DNA from: Mesorhizobium sp. M9A.F.Ca.ET.002.03.1.2
Lineage (GTDB): Bacteria; Pseudomonadota; Alphaproteobacteria; Rhizobiales; Rhizobiaceae
NCBI RefSeq assembly: GCF_003952365.1
Contig: NZ_CP034443.1
Location: forward strand, 1,791,001-1,855,000
Length of the DNA: 64,000 bases
Direction of reading: 5' to 3'
Below, piece after piece: positions 32,881-43,800 of this stretch. Made by a program: the position numbers and the translations under genes. Positions within the stretch are counted from its first letter, which is position 1; every line of letters starts with the position of its first letter. A model generated the notes under the pieces. It saw only the letters and a program-made list of their open reading frames with translations. It made no database searches and had not been told where the DNA came from.

Positions 32881-35445
32881 ATGCCGGGGGATAACCCGCC
32901 TCGCGCGGGACAGGCCGTTTCCGGCGGCCGCAACGATTCAGCTGTCGCGGGTTCCGCTGCCAGAGGCGGGAGCCTTTTATGGCGCGCCGGTATCCGTGTC
33001 GGAACGCTGCTGGCTTCTTCCGCGCTCGCCGGTTCGCTGCTTGGCCCTTCGGCACACGCAGAGACGGCTGCTGCGCCCGAAGCCGGGCTGTCGGTCGGCA
33101 CGGTCGAGGTCATGCAACTCGCCATGTTTGTCGGCGTCATGGGCGCGGCACTTGTCTCAGCCATTTTCCTGATCCGCGAAAGAGCGCGCACCTCGGCGCA
33201 GAATGTCGAACTCAGAGCCCGCTTGGCCGACGTCAACGTTGCGCTGCAGCGCTCCGAGGCGCTGCTCAACCTGCGCGACCAGCGTGTCGTCGTATGGACC
33301 TCGGAAAACAAGAAACCCGAACTCGTCGGGACATTGCCGGTCGAGAGCGGCGCTCCGGAAGATCGTGCCGCCTTCCTCGCCTTCGGTCGTTGGCTGATGC
33401 CGCGCTCGGCGGCGGCGCTCGAGAATGCCGTGGCGGGACTGCGCGAAAAGGCGAAGCCGTTCGATCTCGTCATCGAATCGCAGGTTGGCGCGCCGCTCGA
33501 AGTGCATGGGCGCAAGAGCGCGGCACACGTGCTCGTGCGTTTCGTTTCGCTGTCTGAAACGCAGCGAAGCGAGGCCAGGCTGAAAATCGAGAACCAGCGC
33601 CTCGCCGCCGACTACGACACCCTGATCGGCCTTCTCGACGCGCTCAGCATGCCGTCATGGCTGCGCACGGCGGACGGGCGGCTGAAGTGGGTCAACCGCG
33701 CCTATGCGAAGGCGGTCGAAGCGGCAAACGCCGAAACGGCCGTTCGCGACGCGAAGGAATTCCTGGGCGGCCAGGCGCGCGATGCGATCGCCGCGCAGCA
33801 CAAGTCGCATCCTGTCTTCGAGCAGGCGCTTTCCACCGTCATCGAAGGCGACCGGCGCATGTTCGCCGTGACCGACTTCGCCGGCGCGGACGGCTCGGCG
33901 GGGCTTGCCTGCGACACCAGCGCCATCGAAACGATCCGTAGCGAATATGAGCGGACCGTGCGCAGCCACGCCGACACGCTCGATCAGCTCAACACCGCCG
34001 TGGCGATTTTCGATACCGACGAAAAATTGCGGTTCTTCAACCAGGCGTTCCAGAAACTATGGGGTCTCGACAGCGGCTTCCTGCACAGCGCTCCGGACAA
34101 CGCCTTGTTGCTCGACCGGCTGCGCAGCGAGGGCAAGATCGCCGAGCAGCCCGAATGGCGGCGCTGGAAGGAAAGCCTGCTCGGGGCGTATCGCGCGGTC
34201 GAATCGCAGGAGCATTGGTGGCATTTGCCGGACGGCAAGACCATCCGCGTCGTCGCCAATCCGCAGCCCAAGGGCGGCGTGACCTGGGTGTTCGAGAACC
34301 TGACCGAGAAGATGGATCTCGAAAGCCGCTACCAGACCGCGGTGCGGGTCCAGGGCGAGACGCTCGACAATCTTGCCGAAGGCGTGGCCGTGTTCGGCCC
34401 GGACGGAAGGCTCAGACTGTCGAATCCGGCATTCGCGGCGTTGTGGGGGCTGGACGCCGACGCCGCCAAGCCCAACGTTCACGTCTCCTCGATCCGCGAT
34501 CTGTGCGACCGGCGTGCTGCCGGCAGCCCCTGGGGCGGGTTCGTTGCCGCCATCACCGGGTTCGACGATGAGCGCCGCGACCGCCACGGTCAGACCGAGC
34601 TGAACAATGGCACCGTGCTGCGTTACGCGATGATCCCGCTGCCCAACGGGCAGGTGATGATGACCTTCGTCGACGTCACCGACAGCGTCAATGTCGAGCG
34701 GGCGTTGAAGGACAAGAACGAGGCGCTGGAAAAATCCGACCAGCTCAAGAACGAATTCGTGCAGCACGTCTCCTACGAACTGCGCTCGCCGCTGACCAAC
34801 ATCATCGGCTTCACCGAGCTTCTTTCGCTGCCGTCGACCGGGCCATTGAGCCAGAAGCAGCGCGAATATGTCGAGCATGTCGGCTCGTCTTCCTCGGTCC
34901 TGCTCACCATCGTCAACGACATCCTCGACCTGGCGACCGTCGATGCCGGCATCATGCAGCTCGATATCTCCGAAGTTCACGTCGACCGGACCATCGCCGC
35001 CGCCGCCGAGCTGGTTGCAGACCGGCTGGAGGAACATGCGATCAGGCTCAAAGTCGACGCGGCTACCGCGCCAAAGACGTTCCACGGCGACGAAATCCGT
35101 ATCCGCCAGATCCTCTACAATCTGCTGAGCAACGCCGCGAATTACGCGCCGGAGGCCAGCACCATCACGCTCGCCTGCCGCTCGCTTGCCGAAGGCGTGG
35201 AATTCTCCGTTCACGACGACGGCCCCGGCATGCCGCCGGACGTGCTCGATTCGGTGTTCCGCCGTTTCGAGCCGCGCGCCAATGGCGGCCGCCGGCGCGG
35301 CGCCGGACTCGGCCTGTCGATCGTCAAGAGTTTTGTCGAACTGCATGGCGGCAGCGTCCGCATCGAGACCGGCATGGACAAAGGCACCACCGTCATCTGT
35401 GCCTTTCCCGACACGCCATCCGGCATTCGCGCGGCGGCCGAGTAG
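32881..35445 (+). CDS. divL: Cell-cycle sensor kinase homologue DivL (tyrosine in H-box)
   Basis: An 854-residue membrane kinase-like protein. A hydrophobic segment (VGTLLASSALAGSLLG) and a second one (EVMQLAMFVGVMGAALVSAIF) anchor it. PAS-like regions follow (about 250-620), then the dimerisation domain and an ATPase domain (NLLSNAANYAPEA, HDDGPGMP, GAGLGLSIVKSF). The phospho-acceptor helix reads FVQHVSYELRSPLTNI, so the usual histidine is Tyr632, the hallmark of DivL. In Caulobacter DivL controls CckA through DivK rather than acting as a normal kinase. The ATG at 32881 is preferred over an upstream TTG at 32851. Confidence 0.9.
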   Translation: MPGDNPPRAGQAVSGGRNDSAVAGSAARGGSLLWRAGIRVGTLLASSALAGSLLGPSAHAETAAAPEAGLSVGTVEVMQLAMFVGVMGAALVSAIFLIRERARTSAQNVELRARLADVNVALQRSEALLNLRDQRVVVWTSENKKPELVGTLPVESGAPEDRAAFLAFGRWLMPRSAAALENAVAGLREKAKPFDLVIESQVGAPLEVHGRKSAAHVLVRFVSLSETQRSEARLKIENQRLAADYDTLIGLLDALSMPSWLRTADGRLKWVNRAYAKAVEAANAETAVRDAKEFLGGQARDAIAAQHKSHPVFEQALSTVIEGDRRMFAVTDFAGADGSAGLACDTSAIETIRSEYERTVRSHADTLDQLNTAVAIFDTDEKLRFFNQAFQKLWGLDSGFLHSAPDNALLLDRLRSEGKIAEQPEWRRWKESLLGAYRAVESQEHWWHLPDGKTIRVVANPQPKGGVTWVFENLTEKMDLESRYQTAVRVQGETLDNLAEGVAVFGPDGRLRLSNPAFAALWGLDADAAKPNVHVSSIRDLCDRRAAGSPWGGFVAAITGFDDERRDRHGQTELNNGTVLRYAMIPLPNGQVMMTFVDVTDSVNVERALKDKNEALEKSDQLKNEFVQHVSYELRSPLTNIIGFTELLSLPSTGPLSQKQREYVEHVGSSSSVLLTIVNDILDLATVDAGIMQLDISEVHVDRTIAAAAELVADRLEEHAIRLKVDAATAPKTFHGDEIRIRQILYNLLSNAANYAPEASTITLACRSLAEGVEFSVHDDGPGMPPDVLDSVFRRFEPRANGGRRRGAGLGLSIVKSFVELHGGSVRIETGMDKGTTVICAFPDTPSGIRAAAE

Positions 35446-35453
35446 CACGCTCG

Positions 35454-36965
35454 ATGGCAGGCGTGGTGCTGGAACGTTTTCTCGCCGACGAGGCTGCGAC
35501 CGCAAGGCTGGGCGAGGATCTGGCGATGTCGCTGCGCCCCGGCGACGTGCTGTCCCTCAAAGGCGATCTCGGCGCCGGCAAGTCGAGTTTGGCGCGGGCG
35601 CTGATCAGGGCCATGACCGACGATTCCGGTCTCGATGTGCCGAGCCCGACCTTCACGCTCGTCCAGAGCTACGAGGCGCGCGTTCCCGTCCATCATTTCG
35701 ACCTCTACCGCCTGTCCTCGGCGTCCGAACTGGACGAACTGGGTTTCGACGAAGCACTGGCGCAAGGCGTTGCCCTGGTCGAATGGCCGGAACGGGCAGA
35801 GGCCTATCTGCCGAAGACTTCGGTTCTGATCGAACTGGTCCATCAGGGCGACGGACGCCTGGCGAGACTGTCGGGGCAAGGCGCTGCCTTCGAGCGCGCG
35901 GCGCGATCGCTGGCCATGCGCGATTTTCTGGGGCGATCTGGTTGGGGCGAGGCGCAGCGGCGGTACTTCATCGGCGACGCTTCGGCCCGCTCCTATGAGA
36001 TCGTCTCGCTGGCCGGCCTGCCGCCGCGCGTACTGATGAACTCGCCGCGGCTGGTGCTCGGGCCGCCGGTCCGCGGCGGCAAGCCCTATGCGGTGATCGC
36101 CCACACCGCGCAATCCGTCGCTGCCTTCGTTGCCATCGACCGGGCGTTGCGGGCAGGTGGGGTCAGTGCCCCGGAGATCCATGCCCAGGACCTGGACCAG
36201 GGCTTTCTTCTCCTGGAGCATCTCGGCTCGGAGGGGGTTCTCGGCAAGCACGGCGAGCCGGTGGCGGAGCGCTACGAGGCGGCGGCCGAACTGCTGACCA
36301 TGATGCATGGCAAGCCATGGCCCGATCGCATGGAGGCCGCGCCCGGCGTCTTTCACGATGTGCCGCCTTTCGATCGCGACGCCATGATGATCGAAGCCGA
36401 ACTGCTGCTCGACTGGTACGTGCCGGCGATATCGGGCGACCCGGCAAGCGAGGCTTTGCGCGTCGGCTACACAAAAGAATGGAATGCGGCCCTCGACCGG
36501 CTGCAGGGGCGCGAATACACGCTCATGCTGCGCGACTTTCATTCGCCCAACATCATCTGGCGCGGCGAGCGCACCGGTCACGATCGCCTCGGCATCATCG
36601 ATGTCCAGGACGCGCTGATCGGTCCCTCCGCCTACGATCTCGCCTCGCTCGCCATGGACGCGCGGGTCACCATATCGCCTGAGATCGAGAAGCGGACGCT
36701 CGATGCCTATATCGCCGCGCGCCATAAGGCCGGCGCCTTCGATGAAGATGAATTCGTCGAGACCTATGCAATCATGGCGGCGCAGCGCAATTCGAAGATC
36801 CTCGGCATTTTCGTCCGGCTCGAAAAGCGCGACGGCAAGCCCTATTATCTGAAGCACCTGCCGCGCATTCGCGACTATCTTCGCCGGGCGCTGGCGCATC
36901 CGGCGTTGGCCAGCCTGCGGGATTTCTACACCGCCAACGGCCTGTTGGAGGAACGGCCGCTGTGA
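35454..36965 (+). CDS. Fusion of TsaE (t6A synthesis ATPase) and AmgK-like sugar phosphotransferase
   Basis: A 503-residue two-domain protein. Residues 1 to about 150 are TsaE, with P-loop KGDLGAGKSSLARAL, VPSPTFTLVQSYEA and HHFDLYRL. TsaE supports the threonylcarbamoyl-adenosine modification of tRNA. From about residue 165 an aminoglycoside-phosphotransferase-fold kinase follows, with the catalytic loop MLRDFHSPNIIW and the metal site GIIDVQDALIGPSAYDLASL. This half resembles AmgK, which phosphorylates N-acetylmuramate and N-acetylglucosamine at C1. The next gene encodes a MurU-like nucleotidyltransferase, which supports that role. Fusions of this kind are annotated in other alphaproteobacteria. 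Confidence 0.9.
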   Translation: MAGVVLERFLADEAATARLGEDLAMSLRPGDVLSLKGDLGAGKSSLARALIRAMTDDSGLDVPSPTFTLVQSYEARVPVHHFDLYRLSSASELDELGFDEALAQGVALVEWPERAEAYLPKTSVLIELVHQGDGRLARLSGQGAAFERAARSLAMRDFLGRSGWGEAQRRYFIGDASARSYEIVSLAGLPPRVLMNSPRLVLGPPVRGGKPYAVIAHTAQSVAAFVAIDRALRAGGVSAPEIHAQDLDQGFLLLEHLGSEGVLGKHGEPVAERYEAAAELLTMMHGKPWPDRMEAAPGVFHDVPPFDRDAMMIEAELLLDWYVPAISGDPASEALRVGYTKEWNAALDRLQGREYTLMLRDFHSPNIIWRGERTGHDRLGIIDVQDALIGPSAYDLASLAMDARVTISPEIEKRTLDAYIAARHKAGAFDEDEFVETYAIMAAQRNSKILGIFVRLEKRDGKPYYLKHLPRIRDYLRRALAHPALASLRDFYTANGLLEERPL

Positions 36966-37711
36966 CGACACGCCCCAAGACCGCGATGGTGCTTGCCGCT
37001 GGCCTGGGAAAGCGCATGCGGCCGATCACCGACACGATGCCGAAGCCGCTGGTCCAGATATCAGGCAAGACGTTGCTCGACTGGAGCTTGGACAGCCTGG
37101 CCCATGCCGGCGTCGACAAGGCCGTGGTCAACGTCCATTATTTCCCCGAACAGATCGTCGCCCATGTCGCCGCGCGCCGCGCACCGCGCGTTGCCATTTC
37201 CGACGAAAGCGAAACGCTGCTCGATTCCGCCGGCGGGATCGTCCATGCTTTGCCGGAACTGGGCAAGGCTCCCTTCTACATCGTCAACGCCGACACTTTC
37301 TGGATCGACAGCGGTATGCCCAACCTTGTTCGCCTTGCCCTTGCATGGGACGCGGCGAAAATGGATATTCTGCTGATGCTTTCGGATCTCCAGTCAGCGA
37401 CCGGACACAGCGGCGGCACCGATTTCCTGATGGTGCCGGACGGCGCCTTGCGGCGTTCGAAAGGCGATCCGGCGGGCCTGATCTATGCTGGTGCCGCCAT
37501 CGTCCACCCGCGTCTTTTCAACGACGCGCCGGCCGGGCCGCACTCGCTCAACGCCTATTTCGATGCGGCCATCGCAGCTGGCCGCCTATACGGCATGACG
37601 ATGCACGGCCGTTGGATCACGGTCGGCACGCCCGACGCCATTCCGCTTGCGGAAGCGGCAGTCGCCGGCGCGCTTGCCGGATCGGCCAGCGCTCTTAACG
37701 AGTTGAAATGA
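36962..37711 (+). CDS. murU: Sugar-1-phosphate nucleotidyltransferase (MurU-like)
   Basis: A 249-residue nucleotidyltransferase. The nucleotide-binding signature MVLAAGLGKRMRPITDTMPK is at the N-terminus, and YIVNADTFWID supplies the metal aspartate. MurU makes UDP-MurNAc from MurNAc-1-phosphate, bypassing de novo synthesis. The kinase half of the preceding fusion would supply the substrate. It starts with GTG overlapping the previous stop by four bases (GTGA) and overlaps addB by four (ATGA). A general mannose- or glucose-1-phosphate nucleotidyltransferase cannot be fully excluded. Confidence 0.82.
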   Translation: MTTRPKTAMVLAAGLGKRMRPITDTMPKPLVQISGKTLLDWSLDSLAHAGVDKAVVNVHYFPEQIVAHVAARRAPRVAISDESETLLDSAGGIVHALPELGKAPFYIVNADTFWIDSGMPNLVRLALAWDAAKMDILLMLSDLQSATGHSGGTDFLMVPDGALRRSKGDPAGLIYAGAAIVHPRLFNDAPAGPHSLNAYFDAAIAAGRLYGMTMHGRWITVGTPDAIPLAEAAVAGALAGSASALNELK

Positions 37712-40700
37712 GCGGCACCCGCCGCGTCTTCTCGATCCCCCCCGGAGCGCCGTTCCTGCCGACGCTGGCTGAGGCCCTGCTGTCAGGGCGGCTTGTTCCC
37801 GGTTTCCGCTTCGACGGCGATCCGCTGGCGCTGGCCGACGCCACCATCTACGTGCCGACGCGCCGTGCGGCGCGGGCGCTGCGCGGCGTCCTCGTCGACC
37901 GTCTGGGCAGCCGCTCGGCGATCCTGCCGGTTATCCGCCCGCTCGGCGAGTTCGACGAGGACGAAGCTGCATTCGAGGCCGACGCATCGGCGGCGATCGA
38001 TCTCGCGCCGCCGATCGCCGCGATTGAGCGGCTGCTGCTGTTGGCGCCGCTGGTGCGTGCCTGGAAACGCCGCCTGCCGGCGCATGTCGCGGCACTTTTC
38101 GACGAGGAGATCGTCGTGCCGGCGTCGGCCGCCGACGCCATCTGGCTGGCGCGCGACCTGGCCCGGCTGATGGATGAGATCGAGACGGAAGGCACGGACT
38201 GGACCAGGCTCGCCGATCTGGTGACCGGAAACCTCGCCGGCTGGTGGCAGGTGACGCTCGACTTCCTGAGTATCGTCACCGAAAACTGGCCGAACCTCCT
38301 CGAGGAACACAACCGCTCCAACCCGGCCGCGCACCGCAACGCCTTGATAAGGCTGGAAGCGGCGCGGCTGAAGCGCAATCCACCCACCGGACCGGTGATC
38401 GCCGCCGGCTCGACCGGGTCCATTCCCGCCACGGCGGAACTGCTTGCGGTGATTGCCGGCCTGCCGAGCGGCGCCGTCGTGCTGCCCGGTCTCGACCTGA
38501 TGCTGGACGAGCCGTCGTTCCAGGCGATCGCGGCACCCGGTGCGCGCCCGGCCTTGCTTGGCCATCCGCAATACGGCCTGGCAAAACTGATCGGCAAGAT
38601 CGGCGTGCCGCGTGGCGACATCGAGGAGATCGCCGTTGCCGAAAGGCCGCTCGCGCTGCGCGCCGCGCTTGTCGGCGAGGCGTTGCGGCCGGCCGAAACC
38701 ACCGAGCTGTGGGCCGAGACGCGTGCCGGTTTTGCCGCTGGCGAGATCACCGAGGCCTTCGCCGATGTGACGCTTCTCGAAGCCGCCGGCGAACGCGACG
38801 AAGCCGTGGCGATCGCCGTCGCGCTCAAACGCGCCGTCGAGCAGCCCGGCCAGCGCGCGGCGCTCGTCACCGGCGACCGCGCCTTGGCGCGGCGCGTCTC
38901 CGTCGAGCTCTTGCGCTTCGGTGTCGTCGCCGACGATTCGGGCGGCACGCCGCTCGCCAACACGCCTGCCGCCAGCCTGCTCAGGCTGGCGCTTCAGGCC
39001 GCGTTCCGGCCCGGCGATCCGGTCGCCCTGCTGTCGCTGCTCAAGCACCCGCTGCTTGGCCTCGGCCTGGAGCGCGCGGGCGTCCGTCATGCCGCCGAGA
39101 TCGTCGAACTGGTGGCGCTGCGCGGCGGCACCGGCCGCCCCGACATCGCATCGCTGCCAGAGCTTTTCGAGACCCGCCTCACTGTCCTCGGCGATACCCG
39201 CCCGCCTTTCTGGTTCTCCCGCCTTACCGTGCGAAACATCGACGGCGCCCGCGAATTGCTCGTCCGCCTTGCCGCCGCGCTGGCACCGCTGATCGCCTTT
39301 CGCAGTCAAATCGAAGCCGATCTTGCCGCATTGACCCGGGCCAGCGTCGTCGCACTCGAAGCTCTTGGCCGCGCCGCGGACGGTAGCCTGAGCGAACTCT
39401 ATGCGGGCGACGCCGGTGAAAAGCTCGCCGAGCTTTTGCGCGGACTGATTGCTGCCTCGGCGTCGTTCTCCTTCGCGGCGGACGAATGGCCCGATGTGAT
39501 GGAGGCGCTGATCGCGCCCGAAACGGTCAAGCCGGCGCAAGGCACCGACAGGAACATCGCCATCTGGGGCGCGTTGGAAGCCCGGTTGCAGAACGTCGAC
39601 ACGCTGGTCATTGGCGGGCTCAACGAAGGCGTGTGGCCGCGCAAGCCGGAAAGCGACCGCTTCATGTCGCGGCTGATGAAAACCGGCATCGATCTCGAGC
39701 CGCCCGAACGGCGCATCGGCCTTGCCGCCCATGATTTCCAGATGGCGATGGGGGCGAAGAAAGTGGTGCTGGCGCGCTCCGCCCGCTCCGGCGACGCGCC
39801 GGCGGTGCCGTCGCGCTGGCTGCAGCGCATCCTGACTTTCATCGGCAAGCATCATGCGGCGGTGCTTCGCCGGCGCGGTGATGAACTCCTGTCCTGGGCA
39901 CGGGCGCTCGATGCCGGTGAAAGAAGAGATTTCGCGCCGCGGCCGCAGCCGAAGCCGCCGCTGGCTGCGCGACCGCAGCATTTCTCCGTCACCGAGATCG
40001 AGACGCTGCGCCGCGACCCCTATGCGATCTATGCCAGGAGGATCCTCGGCCTGATGCCGCTCGATCCGGTCATCCGCGATCCGGGCGCCGCCGAGCGCGG
40101 CACGCTGTTCCACGCCATCCTGCATCTTTTCTCTGCTGATGTGGCCGACCCGCGCGCACCGGAGGCGCTGGCCGGCCTTATCGCTGCTGGCCGCGCCTGC
40201 TTTGCCGAGGCGGCCCTTCCGGCCGATGTCGAGGCGGTGTGGTGGCCGCGCTTCGAAAAGCTCGCCGGCGGCATCGTCGAATGGGAGCGTGGCCGCGCCG
40301 ATGCCGTAGTCCGGCGACATGCCGAGGAGCGCGCCCAAAAGACCGGCGTCGGCCAGTCCGGCGTAACGCTGTCCGGCTATGCCGATCGCGTCGACCTGCT
40401 GGCCGGCGGCATGGCCGACATCCTGGACTACAAGACCGGCTCCTCGCCGTCCAAGGCGCAGGCCCATACGCTGCTTTCGCCGCAACTGGCGCTCGAAGGC
40501 GCGCTGCTCAGGCGCGGCGCCTTCAAGGGGCTTGGCGCGCGCGAGCCGTCGCAGCTGGCCTTTGTGCGGCTGAAGCCGAATGGCGAGGTGTTCGAGGAAT
40601 CCATCCTCGAATACAACCGCAAGCCGCGAACCGCCGCCGATCTCGCCGAGGAGGCCTGGGCGCGGCTCGAAAAACTGCTGAACTACTATGCCGACCCGGC

Positions 40701-40827
40701 GACCGGCTATTTGTCGCGCGCGCTGCCGTTCCGCGAGGGCGAGACCGACGGCGACTACGACCATCTCGCCCGCGTGCTTGAATGGTCCGCTGGTGGCGAC
40801 GCCGACGACGAGGGAGGGGAGGCATGA
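37708..40827 (+). CDS. addB: Double-strand break repair protein AddB
   Basis: A 1039-residue AddB of the alphaproteobacterial type. The N-terminal half is helicase-like (VYVPTRRAARALRGVLVDRL). The C-terminal region holds a RecB-type nuclease domain with LLAGGMADILDYKTGSSPSK carrying catalytic Asp and Lys. With AddA it resects double-strand ends for RecA-dependent repair. It overlaps murU and addA by four bases each, so all three are translationally coupled. The long open frame on the opposite strand is a composition artefact. Confidence 0.95.
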   Translation: MSGTRRVFSIPPGAPFLPTLAEALLSGRLVPGFRFDGDPLALADATIYVPTRRAARALRGVLVDRLGSRSAILPVIRPLGEFDEDEAAFEADASAAIDLAPPIAAIERLLLLAPLVRAWKRRLPAHVAALFDEEIVVPASAADAIWLARDLARLMDEIETEGTDWTRLADLVTGNLAGWWQVTLDFLSIVTENWPNLLEEHNRSNPAAHRNALIRLEAARLKRNPPTGPVIAAGSTGSIPATAELLAVIAGLPSGAVVLPGLDLMLDEPSFQAIAAPGARPALLGHPQYGLAKLIGKIGVPRGDIEEIAVAERPLALRAALVGEALRPAETTELWAETRAGFAAGEITEAFADVTLLEAAGERDEAVAIAVALKRAVEQPGQRAALVTGDRALARRVSVELLRFGVVADDSGGTPLANTPAASLLRLALQAAFRPGDPVALLSLLKHPLLGLGLERAGVRHAAEIVELVALRGGTGRPDIASLPELFETRLTVLGDTRPPFWFSRLTVRNIDGARELLVRLAAALAPLIAFRSQIEADLAALTRASVVALEALGRAADGSLSELYAGDAGEKLAELLRGLIAASASFSFAADEWPDVMEALIAPETVKPAQGTDRNIAIWGALEARLQNVDTLVIGGLNEGVWPRKPESDRFMSRLMKTGIDLEPPERRIGLAAHDFQMAMGAKKVVLARSARSGDAPAVPSRWLQRILTFIGKHHAAVLRRRGDELLSWARALDAGERRDFAPRPQPKPPLAARPQHFSVTEIETLRRDPYAIYARRILGLMPLDPVIRDPGAAERGTLFHAILHLFSADVADPRAPEALAGLIAAGRACFAEAALPADVEAVWWPRFEKLAGGIVEWERGRADAVVRRHAEERAQKTGVGQSGVTLSGYADRVDLLAGGMADILDYKTGSSPSKAQAHTLLSPQLALEGALLRRGAFKGLGAREPSQLAFVRLKPNGEVFEESILEYNRKPRTAADLAEEAWARLEKLLNYYADPATGYLSRALPFREGETDGDYDHLARVLEWSAGGDADDEGGEA

Positions 40828-43800
40828 AGAAGGCCTATCCCATCCCGACCGACACCGCGGCCAGCCAGGCGAGCGCCTCCGACCCGCAAAATTCCGCCTG
40901 GGTGTCGGCCAATGCCGGATCGGGCAAGACCCATGTGCTGGCCCAGCGCGTCATCCGGCTTTTGCTGCGCGGCACCGATCCGTCGAAGATCCTATGCCTG
41001 ACCTACACCCGCGCCGCCGCCGCCAACATGTCGAACAGGGTGTTTTCGACGCTGTCGGAATGGACGGCGCTTGGCGATACGGAACTGGCGACAAGGATAG
41101 AGGCGCTGGATGGTCGCCAGCCCGATCGTAAAACCATGCGCCGCGCGCGCCGGCTGTTTGCCGAGGCGCTGGAGACACCGGGCGGGCTGAAGATCCAGAC
41201 CATCCACGCCTTCTGCGAATCGGTGCTGCACCAGTTCCCGCTGGAAGCCAACATACCGGCCCATTTCGAAATGCTCGATCCGCAGATGGAGGCGTCGCTC
41301 TTCGCCGCCGCCCGCCGCGACATGATCTCGGGCGCGGCTGCTTGCGATGCGGGACTGGACGAGGCGATCGCCACCATTCTGGAACGCGGCGGCGAACACG
41401 GGCTCGACGCCTTACTGGCCGAGATCGTGCGCAAGCGCGACGGCCTGCGCGCCTTCATCGCTGCTGCCGGCGGCGACGGCTTCCGGGCGCTGTTCGACGA
41501 GTTCAGGTTTCGCGCCGGCCAGTCCGCCGAAGGCCTGGCGGCGTCCGTCTGGCCGCTGCCGGGCTTCCTGCCGGATTATTTCGTCACCTTTGCCCGCGCC
41601 GCTGAAGCCACTGACGCCCGCATCGTGCTGAACAATCTTCTGCCCTATGCGCAGCTTGCCTTTGCCGAGGACGATCCGGTTCGCCGGCTGCAATTGCTGG
41701 CAAAAGCCTTCCTGCGGGCGGATGGCGAGCCTTATGAGCCGGCAAAGACATTCAAGAAGGCGTTGCTCGACCGGTTGCCGGACCTTGGCGAGCGCTATCT
41801 GGCCGCGGCCGACGCCATCCTCGAAATCTCCGACCGGCTGGCCTTGTTCCGGATGTTGGAAGGCACGCGTGCCGCGCTGACCATCGCCGACTGGCTGATC
41901 GCCCGCTACGAGCACTTGAAGCGCGCCCGCGGCTTCCTCGACTTCAACGACCTCATCACCCGAACGGTCAATCTTCTGGCGCGGCCCGATGCCGGCCCTT
42001 GGGTGCAATACAAGCTCGACCAAGGCATCGACCACATCCTGCTCGATGAGGCGCAGGACACCAGCCCCGACCAGTGGGAGGTGGTGAAGCGGCTGGCGGA
42101 AGAATTCTTCGCCGGGCTCGGCGCGCGCGACAACCTTCACCGCACGGTCTTTGCCGTCGGCGACGAAAAACAGTCGATCTACTCTTTTCAGGGAGCGGCG
42201 CCCGACTCCTTCGCCGACTCAAGGCTCCTGTTTGCCGGCAAGGTGCGCGCCGCCAACGCCGCCTTCGCCGATCTCAAACTGACCTGGTCCTTCCGCTCGA
42301 CCGACGACGTGCTTGCGGCGGTGGACCGCGTCTTTGCCGACCCGGTCGTGCGACGCGGCATCAGCCACGATCCCGATCCGCTGAACCACAAGGCGATCCG
42401 CACCGACGCGCCGGGCTATGTCGAGGTCTGGCCATCGATCGGCGCCGACGCCGTCGACGAGCCCGACGACTGGACGCAAGCCGTCGATCACGCCCATGCG
42501 CCGGCGGTGCGCGTTGCCGAAAACGTGGCGGCGACCATTGCCGGCTGGATCGGCGCCGGTGAGACCATCGAAGGCCGCGGAAGCAAGTTTCGGCCCGGCG
42601 ACGTCCTGGTGCTGGTGCGCAAGCGCGATCGCTTCGTCCATGCGTTGACGCGTGCGCTGAAGCGCCGCGGCATCCCGGTTGCCGGCGCCGACCGGCTCAG
42701 CCTGCCCGGCCACATCGCGGTGAAGGACCTGATCGCGCTCGGCCATTTTCTCATCCAGCCTGAGGACGATCTGTCGCTTGCCGTCGTGCTGCGCAGCCCG
42801 ATCTTCGATGTTTCTGAAGAGGTGCTTTTCGCGCTCGCGGGCGGGCGGCCGTCCGGCCTCTCCTTGATCGCCTCGCTCAGGCGGCATGCCGGCGAAAGCG
42901 CTGCCTTGGCTGCAATCGCTGCCCAGCTCGACACATGGTCCGATGAGGCCGCATTCAAGCCGGTGTTCGAATTCTATGCTGGGGCTCTCGCCCGCGACGG
43001 CCTGCGCAGGAAGATGATCGCGCGGCTCGGGCCGGAAGCCGGCGACATAATCGACGAGTTTTTGAGCTTCTGCCTGGCCGAGGAGCGGACCGGCCTGCCG
43101 GGGCTGGAGGCCTTCCTGTCGACGCTGGAAAACGCCGGCCCCGAGATCAAGCGCGAAATGGACCAGACCCGCGACGAGGTTCGCGTCATGACCGTGCACG
43201 CCGCCAAGGGCCTGGAGGCGCCTGTCGTATTCCTGGTCGATGGCGGTTCCGCCCCGTTCAGCGACCAGCATCTGCCGCGACTGATGCCGTTCGATGGCTC
43301 GGGCGAATACTGGGACGGCAAGGGCTATCTCTGGCGCTCGGCCAGCGACGTCGCCAATGGATTTTCGCGAGCCGCTTCGGTTCGCGCGCGCGAACTGGCC
43401 GACGACGAATACCGCCGGCTGCTCTATGTCGGCATGACCCGCGCCGAGGACCGGCTGATCGTCTGCGGCTATCACGGCAAGCGGGCGCCGAATGCCGGCA
43501 CTTGGCATTCGATCGTCAGCCGCGCGCTCGTCGGCGCCCCCGAAAGCGCGGAGCGGCGGCACCCCGCCACCGGCGAGACCGTGCATCGCTTTCACGTAAC
43601 GAAGCTGCCGCCGGTCGCACAGGCCGCCGCCGAAGAGGCGCAGCAGACGCAACAGTTTGGGCCGTTGCCGAAGACCTTGTTCGAGCCCTTGCCGCCTTTC
43701 GAGGACCTGCCGCGGCCGCTGTCGCCCTCCGGCGCCTCGGCGCTGATCGACGAGGTCAAGGAAGCCGCGATCGACACCGGCTCGCCGGTGCTGGACACCG

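Noticed and set aside
37783..40764. 993-codon open frame on the minus strand opposite addB
   Set aside because: It is a composition shadow of a G+C-rich gene: highly biased Arg/Gln/Gly-rich product, no domain, and full overlap with the well-supported AddB.
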